Shown here: positions 48,747 through 58,104 of the stretch, in pieces | Numbering within the stretch: position 1 is the stretch's first letter | Layout of the letters: every line of letters begins with the position of its first letter | Source: Trinickia fusca | GTDB taxonomy: Bacteria; Pseudomonadota; Gammaproteobacteria; Burkholderiales; Burkholderiaceae | Assembly (NCBI RefSeq): GCF_003628145.1 | Contig: NZ_RBZV01000002.1 | Location: forward strand, 868,001 to 932,000 | Length of the DNA stretch: 64,000 bases | Direction: 5' to 3' | Notes under the pieces: generated by a model | Database searches by the model: none | Told to the model about the DNA's origin: nothing | Seen by the model: only the letters and a program-made list of their open reading frames with translations | Program-made: the position numbers and the translations under genes

Positions 48747-50915
48747 TCACTCCGTCACGTGCGCGGCACGGCTCGCACCGCTTGGCCCATCGCTGGGTCC
48801 GTCGATCGATCCATCGCTTGCACCGCTGGCGGCGTCTTGCGCAGCCGATGCGCCGTCTGCATCGGGCTCGGCCGCGTCAAAGTCCGTGCCGGCCAAGTCG
48901 GACTCGGCGCGCGCTTCCTCTTCGCTTTCGGCCGATGCATCGGCCGCATCGATGAGTGCGTCGACCTCTTCCGTCTCTTCTTCGTCGAGGGCCGCGCCGC
49001 CCGTGGCACCCGGCGCATCGATCACGCGCACGATGCGCACCGACGCTTCGACCGTGAGCTCATCGATCGACATCACCTCGAGCACCACGCGCGTACCGCG
49101 CGCATGCACGCCGAGACCCGGCACGTGGAGCAACAGCGGCACTTCTTCGAGCCGCACGAGATCGCCCTTCACGACGGCCGCGACGACCTCCTTCTTGTGC
49201 TCCTGCGTAATCCAGCGCAAGCACCAGAAGTACTCCATGCGGCGCTGATGGTCGGCATACGCCGTGTAGGTATCGTCGAAGCCTTGCACGACCGCGAACA
49301 GGTCGGCATCCTTCGGCTTGAACGGTGCAACGAGCTTGGCTGCCACGCCATGCTGCGAGCACGCGAGCAGTTGCCATTGATTGACGAGGTCGACATAGCG
49401 ACGCAGCGGCGACGTGCTCCACGCGTACTGCGCGACGCCGAGCCCTTCGTGCGGCGCGGCGCTCGTCTGCATGCGCGTGCGCTTCGGTCCCGCGGCAGCG
49501 AACGTGCGTTGCGTGCGGTAGATGCCGGGCACGCCGTGATCGTGCAGCAGCGCACCCCACGTCGAATTGGCCAGGATCGCGAGCTCGGCGACGATGAGGT
49601 CGAGCGGCGAGCCGCGCCGTCTCGGCGTAATCGTCACGTGTTCGCCTTCGACGTAGAAGTTGAAGTCGGTGTTGCCGGGCACTTCGCGTCTCAGGCCATA
49701 GCCCGCGCGCGCAGCTTGGCGCTTCTCGAACAGCGCCTGCGCGAGCGGCCACAGCACGGCGATGTCGTCCTTGTGCGGATAGTCGCCGCTACCAGCCGCG
49801 AGCGCCTCTTCGGTCACCTCGGCATCGAGCGTGTTGTGACGCAGATTGCTCTTCACGAACACGCGCTCGGCGCGCGTCTCGGTCGCCACGATCTCGTGCG
49901 TCTCGCGATTGACGATGACGTAGAGCGACAACGCCGGACGCAGCCCGCCTTCCTTCAGCGTGAAGACGTCGACGACTTCGTCGGGCAGCATCGTGATCTT
50001 GTCGCCGGGCATGTAGACCGTCGACAGACGTGCGCGAGCGATCGCGTCGACGGCGTCGCCGCGCACGATGCCGAGCGCCGGCGCGGCGATGTGGATACCC
50101 ACCCGCACGCGCGAGTCGGCCAACAGCTCGACCGAGAACGCATCGTCGATTTCGGTCGTCGTGATGTCGTCGATCGAAAAGGCCTGGACGTGTGCGTCGG
50201 CCGTCGGCAAGTCGTCGGGCAGCTCGCCCGGCGTGACAGCCGGAAAGCCCGTGCCATGCGGGAAGTATTCGGACAGAAAACGCGCCTCGTGCAGCGCGCG
50301 CGGCGACGCGATACCGCCACACTCGAGCATGAGCTGGGCCTGCGAAATGCCGCGCGCGGCCGCGGCGGCCTCGAGCGCCTTGTATTCGATCGCGTTCTTG
50401 TCGGGCTTGGTCAGCAGCCCCAGGACCTTGCCCTTGAACACCTCGGGCAGGCGACCCGCCTTGAGCTCCTCCTCGTAGCCGGCCTGCACGAGCGCTTGCT
50501 GACGCTTGCGCTCGAGCCCGGCCAGCGCCATCTTCAATTGCTCTTCGGGCGCGCGCTGATATTGTCCGCGGCCCTTGCGGCGAAAGTACACGGGCGCGCC
50601 CTGCATGCGCAGCACGAGCGCCGCGCGCTCGACGGGGCCTGCCGAGGCGCCGAAGTATTCGTCGGCCAGCGTGCCGAACGGGAATTCGTCGCCCGGCGCG
50701 CACTCCCACAGGAAGTCGAGATCAATCTGCTGCGCGGCCGCATCGGCCGCCTGCATGAGCTCGGCCGCGCTCGGCGCGGCGAACTCAATCAGCACGTCCT
50801 TCGCGCGCACCTTGGCGCGCCGGCCGCCCGGCAACTCGACTTGCAGCGCGTCGCCCTGACGCGACAAGACGCCGCCCGCCTTCAAACTGCCCGATTCCTC
50901 AAAGAAAACGTTCAC
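48747..50915 (-). CDS. RNB-domain 3'-5' exoribonuclease, RNase II/R family (722 aa)
   Basis: Degrades RNA from the 3' end. The central RNB domain has its metal-binding acidic cluster in FSIDDITTTEIDDAFSVELL, followed by GIHIAAPALGI, YMPGDKITMLP and the C-terminal STSPLRRYVDLVNQWQL. The N-terminal part has one OB-like segment, and an S1-like region lies around residues 570-620. The last 90 residues are an acidic low-complexity tail (EEETEEVDALIDAADAS...) not seen in E. coli RNase R. I leave the symbol blank because it is between RNase II and R in features. Confidence 0.88.
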   Translation of the reverse strand: MNVFFEESGSLKAGGVLSRQGDALQVELPGGRRAKVRAKDVLIEFAAPSAAELMQAADAAAQQIDLDFLWECAPGDEFPFGTLADEYFGASAGPVERAALVLRMQGAPVYFRRKGRGQYQRAPEEQLKMALAGLERKRQQALVQAGYEEELKAGRLPEVFKGKVLGLLTKPDKNAIEYKALEAAAAARGISQAQLMLECGGIASPRALHEARFLSEYFPHGTGFPAVTPGELPDDLPTADAHVQAFSIDDITTTEIDDAFSVELLADSRVRVGIHIAAPALGIVRGDAVDAIARARLSTVYMPGDKITMLPDEVVDVFTLKEGGLRPALSLYVIVNRETHEIVATETRAERVFVKSNLRHNTLDAEVTEEALAAGSGDYPHKDDIAVLWPLAQALFEKRQAARAGYGLRREVPGNTDFNFYVEGEHVTITPRRRGSPLDLIVAELAILANSTWGALLHDHGVPGIYRTQRTFAAAGPKRTRMQTSAAPHEGLGVAQYAWSTSPLRRYVDLVNQWQLLACSQHGVAAKLVAPFKPKDADLFAVVQGFDDTYTAYADHQRRMEYFWCLRWITQEHKKEVVAAVVKGDLVRLEEVPLLLHVPGLGVHARGTRVVLEVMSIDELTVEASVRIVRVIDAPGATGGAALDEEETEEVDALIDAADASAESEEEARAESDLAGTDFDAAEPDADGASAAQDAASGASDGSIDGPSDGPSGASRAAHVTE

Positions 50916-51058
50916 TTGCTATTCTCGCTAGAGACTGTGTCATCGCAGCAGAGGCGCCGTGCGAGCCGCTCGTCTGCTGCCGATTCGAATTGGGATGCCG
51001 CGCAACGAACGCGCGGTGATGCGTGGCCACGCCCGCCCCGGCTGCTGGCGCTTCCGTC

Positions 51059-51637
51059 TCAGGCGCACGCGGGCGGCCTGATGCCGCAAAACGCCAGCAC
51101 GCTGTCGGCGTACCGAGCGAAGTCGCTGATGGCGTGGTCGCCGCCGTCGATCAGCGTTGTCTCGACACCCGGGTAATGCGCCAGCATCTCGCGATAGTCG
51201 AGCACTTCGTCGCCCGTCGCGGCGATCAAATAATAGCGTTCCGGCCGCGTAACCGACGTCACGCCGAGCATACGCAGTTCGTCGAGATGGCGCGGCTCGA
51301 CGACGATACTGCCACCGCCGTGCCACAGCGGCTGTTCGCCCAGATAGGCAGACAAGTCGCGCTGCGGGAGCACGGCCGGGTTCAGCAGCACGGCGCGCCA
51401 GCCGTGCTTCTCGGCCAGATACGTCGCGTAGTAGCCGCCCAGCGAACTGCCGACGACGGTCACGTCGCGCGCGCCGGCCGCTGTCTGCTCGGCCAGCGCA
51501 ATGGCGGCCAGTGGCGACACGGGTAGCGGCGGACAGCGCCAGAGCTCGGCTTGTCCGAGCTCCGCCACGCGTGCCGCGAGCAGTTTCGCCTTGAACGAAT
51601 CGGGCGACGAGCGAAAGCCGTGCAGGTACAGAATCAC
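51059..51637 (-). CDS. YqiA/YcfP-like alpha/beta hydrolase (192 aa)
   Basis: Small esterase. LYLHGFRSSPDSFKA at the N-terminus, nucleophile elbow VVGSSLGGYYATYL (GxSxGG), acid ATGDEVLDY and His in DGGDHAISDF complete the triad. Start is a GTG (51635-51637) that overlaps the mpl stop by 4 bp (GTGA). Family members hydrolyse short acyl or acyl-CoA esters in vitro; the physiological substrate is unknown. Coupled expression with mpl may be incidental. Confidence 0.88.
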   Translation of the reverse strand: MILYLHGFRSSPDSFKAKLLAARVAELGQAELWRCPPLPVSPLAAIALAEQTAAGARDVTVVGSSLGGYYATYLAEKHGWRAVLLNPAVLPQRDLSAYLGEQPLWHGGGSIVVEPRHLDELRMLGVTSVTRPERYYLIAATGDEVLDYREMLAHYPGVETTLIDGGDHAISDFARYADSVLAFCGIRPPACA

Positions 51638-53031
51638 GCGGCGCCTCGTTCGCGCGCGCCGAGTGCGTCGAGCAGTTTCTGATGCACGCCGCCAAACCCG
51701 CCGTTGCTCATCACGAGCACGTGATCGCCGGGCCGCGCGGCCTTGACGACGCTCGCGACCAGCGACTCGATATCGTCGAACGCCTGCGCTTTGTCGCCGA
51801 GCGGCGCCAAAGCTTCGGCCAGATTCCAGCCCAACGCGTCACGGCCCGTGGGGGCGCCGTAGCCGAACACCAATTCGGCGTCGGTCAGACTGCCCGGCAG
51901 TTGCGCCTTCATGACGCCGAGCTTCATCGTGTTCGAGCGCGGCTCGAGCACGGCCAGGATGCGCGAGTGCGTACGGCCGATCCGCGTGCGCAGACCGGCG
52001 ATCGTCGTCTCGATCGCGGTCGGATGATGGGCGAAGTCGTCATAGACGATCACCCCGTCGACGCTGCCGCGCACCTCCATGCGGCGCTTGACGTTGCGAA
52101 ATTCCGCGAACGACCGCATGGCCTGAGCGGGTGGCACGCCTACGTGGCGCGCCGCCGCGATCGCGGCCAGTGCGTTCATGCGATTGTGTTCGCCCTGCAC
52201 CAGCCAGTCCACCTCGCCCATGCGCTCGCCGTGCGCGTAGACGGCGAAACGCTCATCGACCGGCATCCCGTCGGCAGCCGGCTCGGCGACCCAGCCGCCG
52301 TCGACGCCGAAGCGCTCGACCTCGCTCCACGCGCCGCGCGCCAGCACGCGCTCGAGCGCCGGCTCGCGACCGTTGACGATCAGCCGCCCGCTACCTGGCA
52401 CCGTCCGCACGAGATGGTGGAACTGGGTTTCGATCGCGGCCAGATCGGGGAAGATGTCGGCGTGATCGAACTCGAGGTTGTTCAGGATCGCCGTGCGCGG
52501 GCGGTAGTGAACGAACTTCGAACGCTTGTCGAAGAACGCCGTGTCGTACTCGTCGGCCTCGATGACGAAGAAGTTCGAATCGGTCAGCCGCGCCGAGACG
52601 CCGAAGTTCAACGGCACGCCGCCGATCAGGAAACCGGGGTTCAGCCCTGCGTCCTCGAGCAGCCAAGCGAGCATCGAGCTCGTGGTGGTCTTGCCATGCG
52701 TACCGGCCACCGCGAGCACCCACTTGCCGGCGAGCACGTGCTCGCCGAGCCACTGCGGCCCCGACACGTACGGCAGACCGCGGTCGAGAATCGCTTCCAT
52801 CAGCGGATTGCCGCGCGAAACGACGTTGCCGATGACGAACAGATCGGGCTCCAGCGCGAGCTGCTCGGCGCCATAGCCTTCGACGAGTTCGATGCCTTGC
52901 GCCTTGAGCTGCGTGCTCATCGGCGGATAGACGCCGGCGTCGCAACCGGTCACCTTGTGTCCAGCGCTGCGCGCGAGCACCGCCAGACCGCCCATGAACG
53001 TGCCGCAGATGCCGAGGATGTGGATGTGCAT
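51634..53031 (-). CDS. mpl: UDP-N-acetylmuramate:L-Ala-gamma-D-Glu-meso-DAP ligase (465 aa)
   Basis: Murein recycling enzyme that reattaches released tripeptide to UDP-MurNAc. It opens MHIHILGICGTFMGGLAVLARSAGHKVTG, the Mpl-type Rossmann start, has the ATP loop VAGTHGKTTTSSML, and YDDFAHHPTAIETTIAGLR near the middle, diagnostic of Mpl and MurC. Length equals E. coli Mpl (457 aa) within ten residues. Monocistronic except for the overlapping esterase gene. Confidence 0.95.
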   Translation of the reverse strand: MHIHILGICGTFMGGLAVLARSAGHKVTGCDAGVYPPMSTQLKAQGIELVEGYGAEQLALEPDLFVIGNVVSRGNPLMEAILDRGLPYVSGPQWLGEHVLAGKWVLAVAGTHGKTTTSSMLAWLLEDAGLNPGFLIGGVPLNFGVSARLTDSNFFVIEADEYDTAFFDKRSKFVHYRPRTAILNNLEFDHADIFPDLAAIETQFHHLVRTVPGSGRLIVNGREPALERVLARGAWSEVERFGVDGGWVAEPAADGMPVDERFAVYAHGERMGEVDWLVQGEHNRMNALAAIAAARHVGVPPAQAMRSFAEFRNVKRRMEVRGSVDGVIVYDDFAHHPTAIETTIAGLRTRIGRTHSRILAVLEPRSNTMKLGVMKAQLPGSLTDAELVFGYGAPTGRDALGWNLAEALAPLGDKAQAFDDIESLVASVVKAARPGDHVLVMSNGGFGGVHQKLLDALGARERGAA

Positions 53032-53200
53032 AAAAGAGTGTCGTGCCGCGCAAACGCGAGTGCGTGGGGAAAGACGCTTTGACCGTCACGAACGCCGATG
53101 GCCGTGAGCGAGCCGCGTACGGAAAGGCCGCTATTGTACCCGACGGCTTAGCCCGGACAGGGCGGTCAGCCGGCTTGCGACGATCGAGTATGATTGCCGC

Positions 53201-53842
53201 ATGACGCGCAAATCCGTTGATCCGCAGCGTGTGCGGGAAGAAATCGCGATCGCCGCGGCGCGGCTGATCGCCGAAGAAGGACTCGATTACTCGAGCGCCA
53301 AGCGCAAGGCTGCGCGGCAAGTCGTCGGGCAGGCGCGCGTGGCTGGCGAATGGCTGCCCGACAACGACCAGATCGAAGAAGAGATCCGCGAGTATCAGTC
53401 GCTGTTCCAGTCCGACAGCCAGCCGGCCGTGCTGCGGCGCCTGCGCGCGATCGCTCTCGACTGGATGAAGCGGCTCGCCCCGTTCAACCCGTACGTGACC
53501 GGTGCCGTACTGAACGGCACCGCAGGCGAGCATTCGGACATCCATCTGCAGGTGTTTTGCGACAATGCCAAGGAAGTCGCAATCTATCTGCTCAATGCCA
53601 ACGTCCAGTACGACGTGTCCGAGACGCGCCACTTCGGCGGTCGCGGCGCGGTCGAGACGCTGAGCTTCCTGTGGCGCGCCTCGCGCGCCGAGGAACCGGT
53701 CGGCATGCACATTGCGCTTTACGATACCGACGATCTGCGCGGCGCCGTCCGCGCCGATGCACGCGGACGCGCCGCACGCGCCAACGCCGAGACGCTCGAG
53801 GCGCTGCTCGCCGAAGATGGCGGCGCGTCCCTTACTAGTTAA
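53201..53842 (+). CDS. Conserved protein with degenerate nucleotidyltransferase motif (213 aa)
   Basis: I know no functional name for it. The N-terminal 60 residues are helical and charged. Residues 101-117 read GAVLNGTAGEHSDIHLQ, which keeps the spacing of the nucleotidyltransferase motif GS-x10-D-x-D but has Ala for Ser (102) and His for the second Asp (115). Either a pseudo-enzyme or a metal-site variant follows from this. The C-terminus is Ala/Arg-rich. It is 11 nt upstream of a TlpA-like gene, so they share a transcript. Confidence 0.75.
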   Translation: MTRKSVDPQRVREEIAIAAARLIAEEGLDYSSAKRKAARQVVGQARVAGEWLPDNDQIEEEIREYQSLFQSDSQPAVLRRLRAIALDWMKRLAPFNPYVTGAVLNGTAGEHSDIHLQVFCDNAKEVAIYLLNANVQYDVSETRHFGGRGAVETLSFLWRASRAEEPVGMHIALYDTDDLRGAVRADARGRAARANAETLEALLAEDGGASLTS

Positions 53843-53853
53843 CAGACAACACG

Positions 53854-54420
53854 ATGAACAAAACGCGGATTTACGCGATGGCCGCGACGGCCGTCATTGC
53901 CGTGGCGCTCGGTGCCGGAGCCGGTCATTGGCTGCACGGCGCCCCCAAGGACGCGGACGTGTCGAAACCGGCCGACGCAGCACAGCCCATCAGCCAGGCG
54001 GATGCCGTCAATCAATTGCTGGCCGCCCCGCTCACGAACCCGGCCGGCCAACCAGAAACGCTGGCCGCCTATAAGGGACACGTGCTCGTCGTCAATTTCT
54101 GGGCGTCGTGGTGCGGCCCGTGCGTGCAAGAGATGCCTACGCTCGCGAGTCTGCATCGGCAGTACGCAGCCAAGGGTGTGCAATTCATCGGTATCGGCGT
54201 GGACTCCGAGAAAAACGTCCAGGCGTTCCTGCAGAAGGTGCCTGTCGACTACCCCATTCTCGTGAGCGGCTTCAGCGGTGCCGACTTGGCGCGCACGCTC
54301 GGCAATACGGCCGGCGCGTTGCCGTTTACAGTCGTAATTGACGCAAAAGGTGCCGTTCGTACGACAAAACTGGGTCAAATCGAAGCAAACGAGCTACGGC
54401 GCACTTTGGATGCGCTGTAG
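53854..54420 (+). CDS. TlpA/ResA-like membrane-anchored thioredoxin (188 aa)
   Basis: Periplasmic thiol-disulfide reductase. An uncleaved or signal-type hydrophobic segment at residues 7-24 precedes a thioredoxin fold with the redox pair Cys87/Cys90 in FWASWCGPCVQEMPTL, the conserved GIGVDSEKNV and the cis-proline region GALPFTVV. Such proteins reduce apocytochrome c or other periplasmic cysteines. Follows the NTase-like gene by 11 nt. Confidence 0.9.
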   Translation: MNKTRIYAMAATAVIAVALGAGAGHWLHGAPKDADVSKPADAAQPISQADAVNQLLAAPLTNPAGQPETLAAYKGHVLVVNFWASWCGPCVQEMPTLASLHRQYAAKGVQFIGIGVDSEKNVQAFLQKVPVDYPILVSGFSGADLARTLGNTAGALPFTVVIDAKGAVRTTKLGQIEANELRRTLDAL

Positions 54421-54626
54421 GGCATCACAGCGCGCCTGCCCGCACCTAATATCGAATTGTCGGACGTAGGCGGCAAATTCTTCGCTTGTTGAGCGACGTT
54501 GATGCAAACCGGACGCTTCAGCCGGCAAAAACCGGCATCCTGAGATCCGACTTTTGCATCCGCAACTAGACAAGTTTCTCTAAACGGCGCTAAAGTTCGC
54601 GCAATTCCGCGGAAACAGAAGCGACC

Positions 54627-55082
54627 ATGACACGACTGCTGGTACTGCACGGCCCCAACCTCAATCTTCTCGGCAACCGAGAACCGCAGGTCTATGGGCA
54701 CGTCACGCTGGACCAGATCAATCGAGCTCTGGCCGAACGGGCACGACAAGCCGGCATCGAGCTGACCACGTTTCAGAGCAATCACGAAGGTCAGCTCGTC
54801 GATCGCGTGCAGGCAGCGCCCGCGGAAAAAGTCGACTTCATCCTGATCAACCCCGCCGCCTACACGCATACGAGCGTCGCGATCCGCGATGCTCTGGCGG
54901 GCGTCGGCATTCCGTTCGTCGAGATTCACCTGTCGAACGTGCATCGCCGCGAACCGTTCAGGCACCACTCCTATTTTTCGGATCTGGCCGAAGGCGTCAT
55001 TTGCGGTCTCGGGTGGAAGGGGTACCTGTACGCGCTCGAATTCGCGCTCGACCGGCTTGCGCCCGAACCCGCGCGCGGCTGA
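54627..55082 (+). CDS. aroQ: 3-dehydroquinate dehydratase, type II (151 aa)
   Basis: Dehydrates 3-dehydroquinate in the shikimate pathway. The family motifs are [18 protein letters not shown] with the catalytic Tyr, [28 protein letters not shown] and [17 protein letters not shown] with catalytic His and Arg. Dodecameric cytosolic enzyme of about 150 aa. It lies upstream of accB-accC, an order conserved in many proteobacteria. Confidence 0.96.
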   Translation: MTRLLVLHGPNLNLLGNREPQVYGHVTLDQINRALAERARQAGIELTTFQSNHEGQLVDRVQAAPAEKVDFILINPAAYTHTSVAIRDALAGVGIPFVEIHLSNVHRREPFRHHSYFSDLAEGVICGLGWKGYLYALEFALDRLAPEPARG

Positions 55083-55147
55083 TTCAAGAACACCAATTCG
55101 GCGCCGGCTCGATCCGGCGCCTCACGTATTAAGAAAGGGGATTCCCT

Positions 55148-55621
55148 ATGGATCTACGTAAGCTGAAGACTTTGATCGACCTCGTCTCCGAGTCCGGCAT
55201 TTCGGAGCTGGAAGTCACCGAGGGCGAGGGCAAGGTGCGCATCGTCAAGAACGCGCCGCCGGTTTACGTTCAGCCGTCCGCCGCGTTCGCACCGCAACTG
55301 ACGGCGGCGGTCCCCACCGTGGGCGGCGCGGCCGTCGCGTCCGGCGAAGCCCCGGCGGCTGCCCCCGCCGCGGCCGCCACGCCGGCCGGCCACATCGTCA
55401 AGTCGCCGATGGTCGGCACGTTCTACCGCGCACCGTCGCCGGGCGCCGCCGTGTTCGCCAATGTCGGCGATACGGTCAAGGAAGGCCAGACGCTCTGCAT
55501 CATCGAAGCGATGAAGCTCATGAACGAGATCGAGAGCGATAAGGCGGGCGTCGTCTTGGAAATCCTCGTCGAGAACGGTCAAGCCGTCGAGTTCGGCCAG
55601 CCGCTTTTCGTTATCGGCTAA
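55148..55621 (+). CDS. accB: Biotin carboxyl carrier protein of acetyl-CoA carboxylase (157 aa)
   Basis: Carries the carboxyl group between the two half-reactions of malonyl-CoA formation. The biotinylated lysine lies in [12 protein letters not shown] near residue 123. The N-terminal [25 protein letters not shown] and a Pro/Ala-rich linker (residues 50-80) are normal for BCCP. AAGAAAGGGG precedes the ATG. First of the accB-accC pair. Confidence 0.97.
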   Translation: MDLRKLKTLIDLVSESGISELEVTEGEGKVRIVKNAPPVYVQPSAAFAPQLTAAVPTVGGAAVASGEAPAAAPAAAATPAGHIVKSPMVGTFYRAPSPGAAVFANVGDTVKEGQTLCIIEAMKLMNEIESDKAGVVLEILVENGQAVEFGQPLFVIG

Positions 55622-55754
55622 AACGCGAGCAAGCCTCGCGCCTTCGCGCCTCGGGCACGCACCGCCCAGCCCGAGGCCCGCGCCGCCGAGTTGCCGCGGC
55701 CCTCGCCTCGATCCGCACCGCGCGCGGCGCCTACTGAAGAGTCGAATAATCGCC

Positions 55755-57122
55755 ATGTTTGAAAAAATCCTCATTGCCAATCGCGGCGAAATCGCACTGC
55801 GCATCCAGCGCGCGTGCCGCGAACTCGGCGTCAAGACGGTCGTCGCCTACTCGGAAGCCGATAAGGAAGCCAAGTACGTCAAGCTCGCCGACGAAGCCGT
55901 CTGCATCGGCCCGGCCCCGTCGCCGCAGAGCTACCTGAACATGCCGGCGCTGATCAGCGCCGCCGAAGTCACGGACGCCGAGGCCATCCACCCCGGCTAT
56001 GGCTTCCTGTCCGAGAATGCCGATTTCGCCGAGCGCGTCGAGCAGTCCGGCTTCACGTTCATCGGCCCTCGCCCCGAGACGATTCGCCTGATGGGCGACA
56101 AGGTCACGGCCAAGCAGACGATGATCAAGACCGGCGTGCCGTGCGTGCCGGGCTCCGAAGGCGCGCTGCCCGACGATCCGAAGGAGATCATCAAGATCGC
56201 CCGCTCGGTCGGCTACCCGATCATCATCAAGGCGGCCGGCGGTGGCGGCGGACGCGGCATGCGCGTCGTGCACACCGAAGCGGCGCTCATCAACGCCGTC
56301 AACATGACCCGCGAGGAAGCCGATCGTGCATTCGGCAACCCGCAGGTCTACATGGAGAAGTTCCTCGAGAACCCGCGCCACATCGAAATCCAGGTGCTCT
56401 CGGACTCCTTCAAGAACGCACTGTGGCTCGGCGAACGCGACTGCTCGATGCAGCGCCGCCACCAAAAGGTGATCGAAGAGGCGCCCGCGCCGGGTATCGC
56501 GCGCCGCCTGATCGAACGTATCGGCGACCGCTGCGCCGACGCGTGCAAGAAGATGGGCTATCTGGGCGCCGGCACGTTCGAATTCCTCTATGAGAACGGC
56601 GAGTTCTACTTCATCGAGATGAACACGCGCGTGCAGGTCGAGCACCCGGTCACGGAGCTCATCACCGGCATCGACATCGTGCAGGAACAGATCCGCATCG
56701 CCGCCGGCGAAAAGCTCGCCTACCGTCAGCGCGACATCACGTTGCACGGTCACGCGATCGAATGCCGCATCAACGCCGAAGATCCGTTCAAGTTCACACC
56801 GTCGCCGGGCCGCATCACGTCGTGGCACACGCCGGGTGGCCCCGGAATCCGCGTCGATTCGCACGCGTACAATGGCTACTTCGTTCCGCCCAACTACGAC
56901 TCGATGATCGGCAAGCTGATCGCTTACGGCGCCACGCGCGAGCAGGCCATTCGCCGCATGCGCATCGCGCTGTCGGAAATGGTCGTCGAAGGCATTCTGA
57001 CCAACATTCCGCTGCATCGCGAGCTGATGCTCGACGGCGGGTTCGTCGAAGGCGGCACGAGCATCCACTATCTCGAGCACCGGCTGGCGGAGAAGCAGCA
57101 AGCCGCGCCCGAGGAAGCGTAA
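55755..57122 (+). CDS. accC: Biotin carboxylase subunit of acetyl-CoA carboxylase (455 aa)
   Basis: ATP-dependent carboxylation of the biotin on AccB. Start [20 protein letters not shown] is typical; the ATP-grasp loop [20 protein letters not shown], the catalytic [22 protein letters not shown], and the ARG-bearing [12 protein letters not shown] are intact. Length is like E. coli AccC (449 aa). 133 nt separate it from accB, with no obvious terminator between, and prmA begins 4 nt after its stop. Confidence 0.97.
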   Translation: MFEKILIANRGEIALRIQRACRELGVKTVVAYSEADKEAKYVKLADEAVCIGPAPSPQSYLNMPALISAAEVTDAEAIHPGYGFLSENADFAERVEQSGFTFIGPRPETIRLMGDKVTAKQTMIKTGVPCVPGSEGALPDDPKEIIKIARSVGYPIIIKAAGGGGGRGMRVVHTEAALINAVNMTREEADRAFGNPQVYMEKFLENPRHIEIQVLSDSFKNALWLGERDCSMQRRHQKVIEEAPAPGIARRLIERIGDRCADACKKMGYLGAGTFEFLYENGEFYFIEMNTRVQVEHPVTELITGIDIVQEQIRIAAGEKLAYRQRDITLHGHAIECRINAEDPFKFTPSPGRITSWHTPGGPGIRVDSHAYNGYFVPPNYDSMIGKLIAYGATREQAIRRMRIALSEMVVEGILTNIPLHRELMLDGGFVEGGTSIHYLEHRLAEKQQAAPEEA

Positions 57123-57126
57123 CGCC

Positions 57127-58017
57127 ATGAGCTACCGGGAACTCATCGTCGAACTCGATCGCATGCACGCCGAGGCGCTGTCGGACGCGCTGCTCGAGCT
57201 CGGCGCGCTCTCGGTGTCGGTCGAAGACGCCGATGCCGACACGCCCGACGAGCAGCCGCTGTTCGGCGAGCCCGGTCTGACGCCCGAGCGCACGGCATGG
57301 CAGCATTCGCGCGTCATCGCCTTGCTCGCGCCCGAGCTTGACCCGGCCGTGCTCGCGGCCGCGGCTGCGAACGAGTTGGGGCTGCCGCACGTTCCCACGT
57401 TCACGGTACGCGAAGTGGCCGAGCAGGACTGGGTGCGCCTGACGCAATCGCAGTTCGAGCCGATCCCGATCGGCAAGCGCATCTGGGTCGTGCCGTCGTG
57501 GCACGATGCCCCCGATCCCGACGCGCTCGTGCTCGAACTCGACCCGGGCCTCGCGTTCGGCACGGGCAGCCACCCCACCACTCGCCTGTGCATGGAATGG
57601 CTCGAGCAGTCGGTCGCGCCGGGTCAGTCGGTACTCGACTACGGCTGCGGCTCCGGGATCCTCGCGATCCTCGCCAGGAAATGCGGCGCCGATCCCGTCT
57701 TCGGCATCGACATCGACCCGCAAGCGGTCGACTCGGCACGCGAGAACAGCACACGCAATCGTGCCGAGGTCACCTACGGCCTGCCCGACGCGTGTCCCGA
57801 GCGCGATTTCGATATCGTGGTCGCGAACATCCTGTCGAACCCGCTCAAGCTGATGGCGTCGATGCTGTGCTCGAAGGTCCAGCCCGGTGGACGGCTCGCC
57901 CTGTCGGGCGTGCTGGCGCGCCAGGCCGACGAAGTGGCTGCCGCCTACGCACCGTGGATCAAGATGACGGTGTGGCGCGAGCTCGACGGCTGGGTGTGCC
58001 TGACGGGCACAAAATGA
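57127..58017 (+). CDS. prmA: Ribosomal protein L11 methyltransferase (296 aa)
   Basis: Trimethylates ribosomal protein L11. The N-terminal substrate-recognition domain ([11 protein letters not shown]) is followed by the SAM-binding fold: [39 protein letters not shown], and [12 protein letters not shown], a PrmA hallmark. The ATG is 4 nt after accC; co-transcription with accBC is conserved in proteobacteria. Confidence 0.96.
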   Translation: MSYRELIVELDRMHAEALSDALLELGALSVSVEDADADTPDEQPLFGEPGLTPERTAWQHSRVIALLAPELDPAVLAAAAANELGLPHVPTFTVREVAEQDWVRLTQSQFEPIPIGKRIWVVPSWHDAPDPDALVLELDPGLAFGTGSHPTTRLCMEWLEQSVAPGQSVLDYGCGSGILAILARKCGADPVFGIDIDPQAVDSARENSTRNRAEVTYGLPDACPERDFDIVVANILSNPLKLMASMLCSKVQPGGRLALSGVLARQADEVAAAYAPWIKMTVWRELDGWVCLTGTK

Positions 58018-58104
58018 GACACGCGGGGAACCCGCGCGAAAGTCTTTAAAATACGCGTATCGATTTTGCGTACCGGCCGTCGAGGCCTGCTCTCCCGATC
58101 CACT

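Noticed and set aside
48129-51176. A 1015-codon plus-strand open frame across aroE and the RNase gene
   Set aside because: Both underlying minus-strand genes have intact catalytic motifs; the antisense translation is low-complexity Arg/Ala/Ser text.
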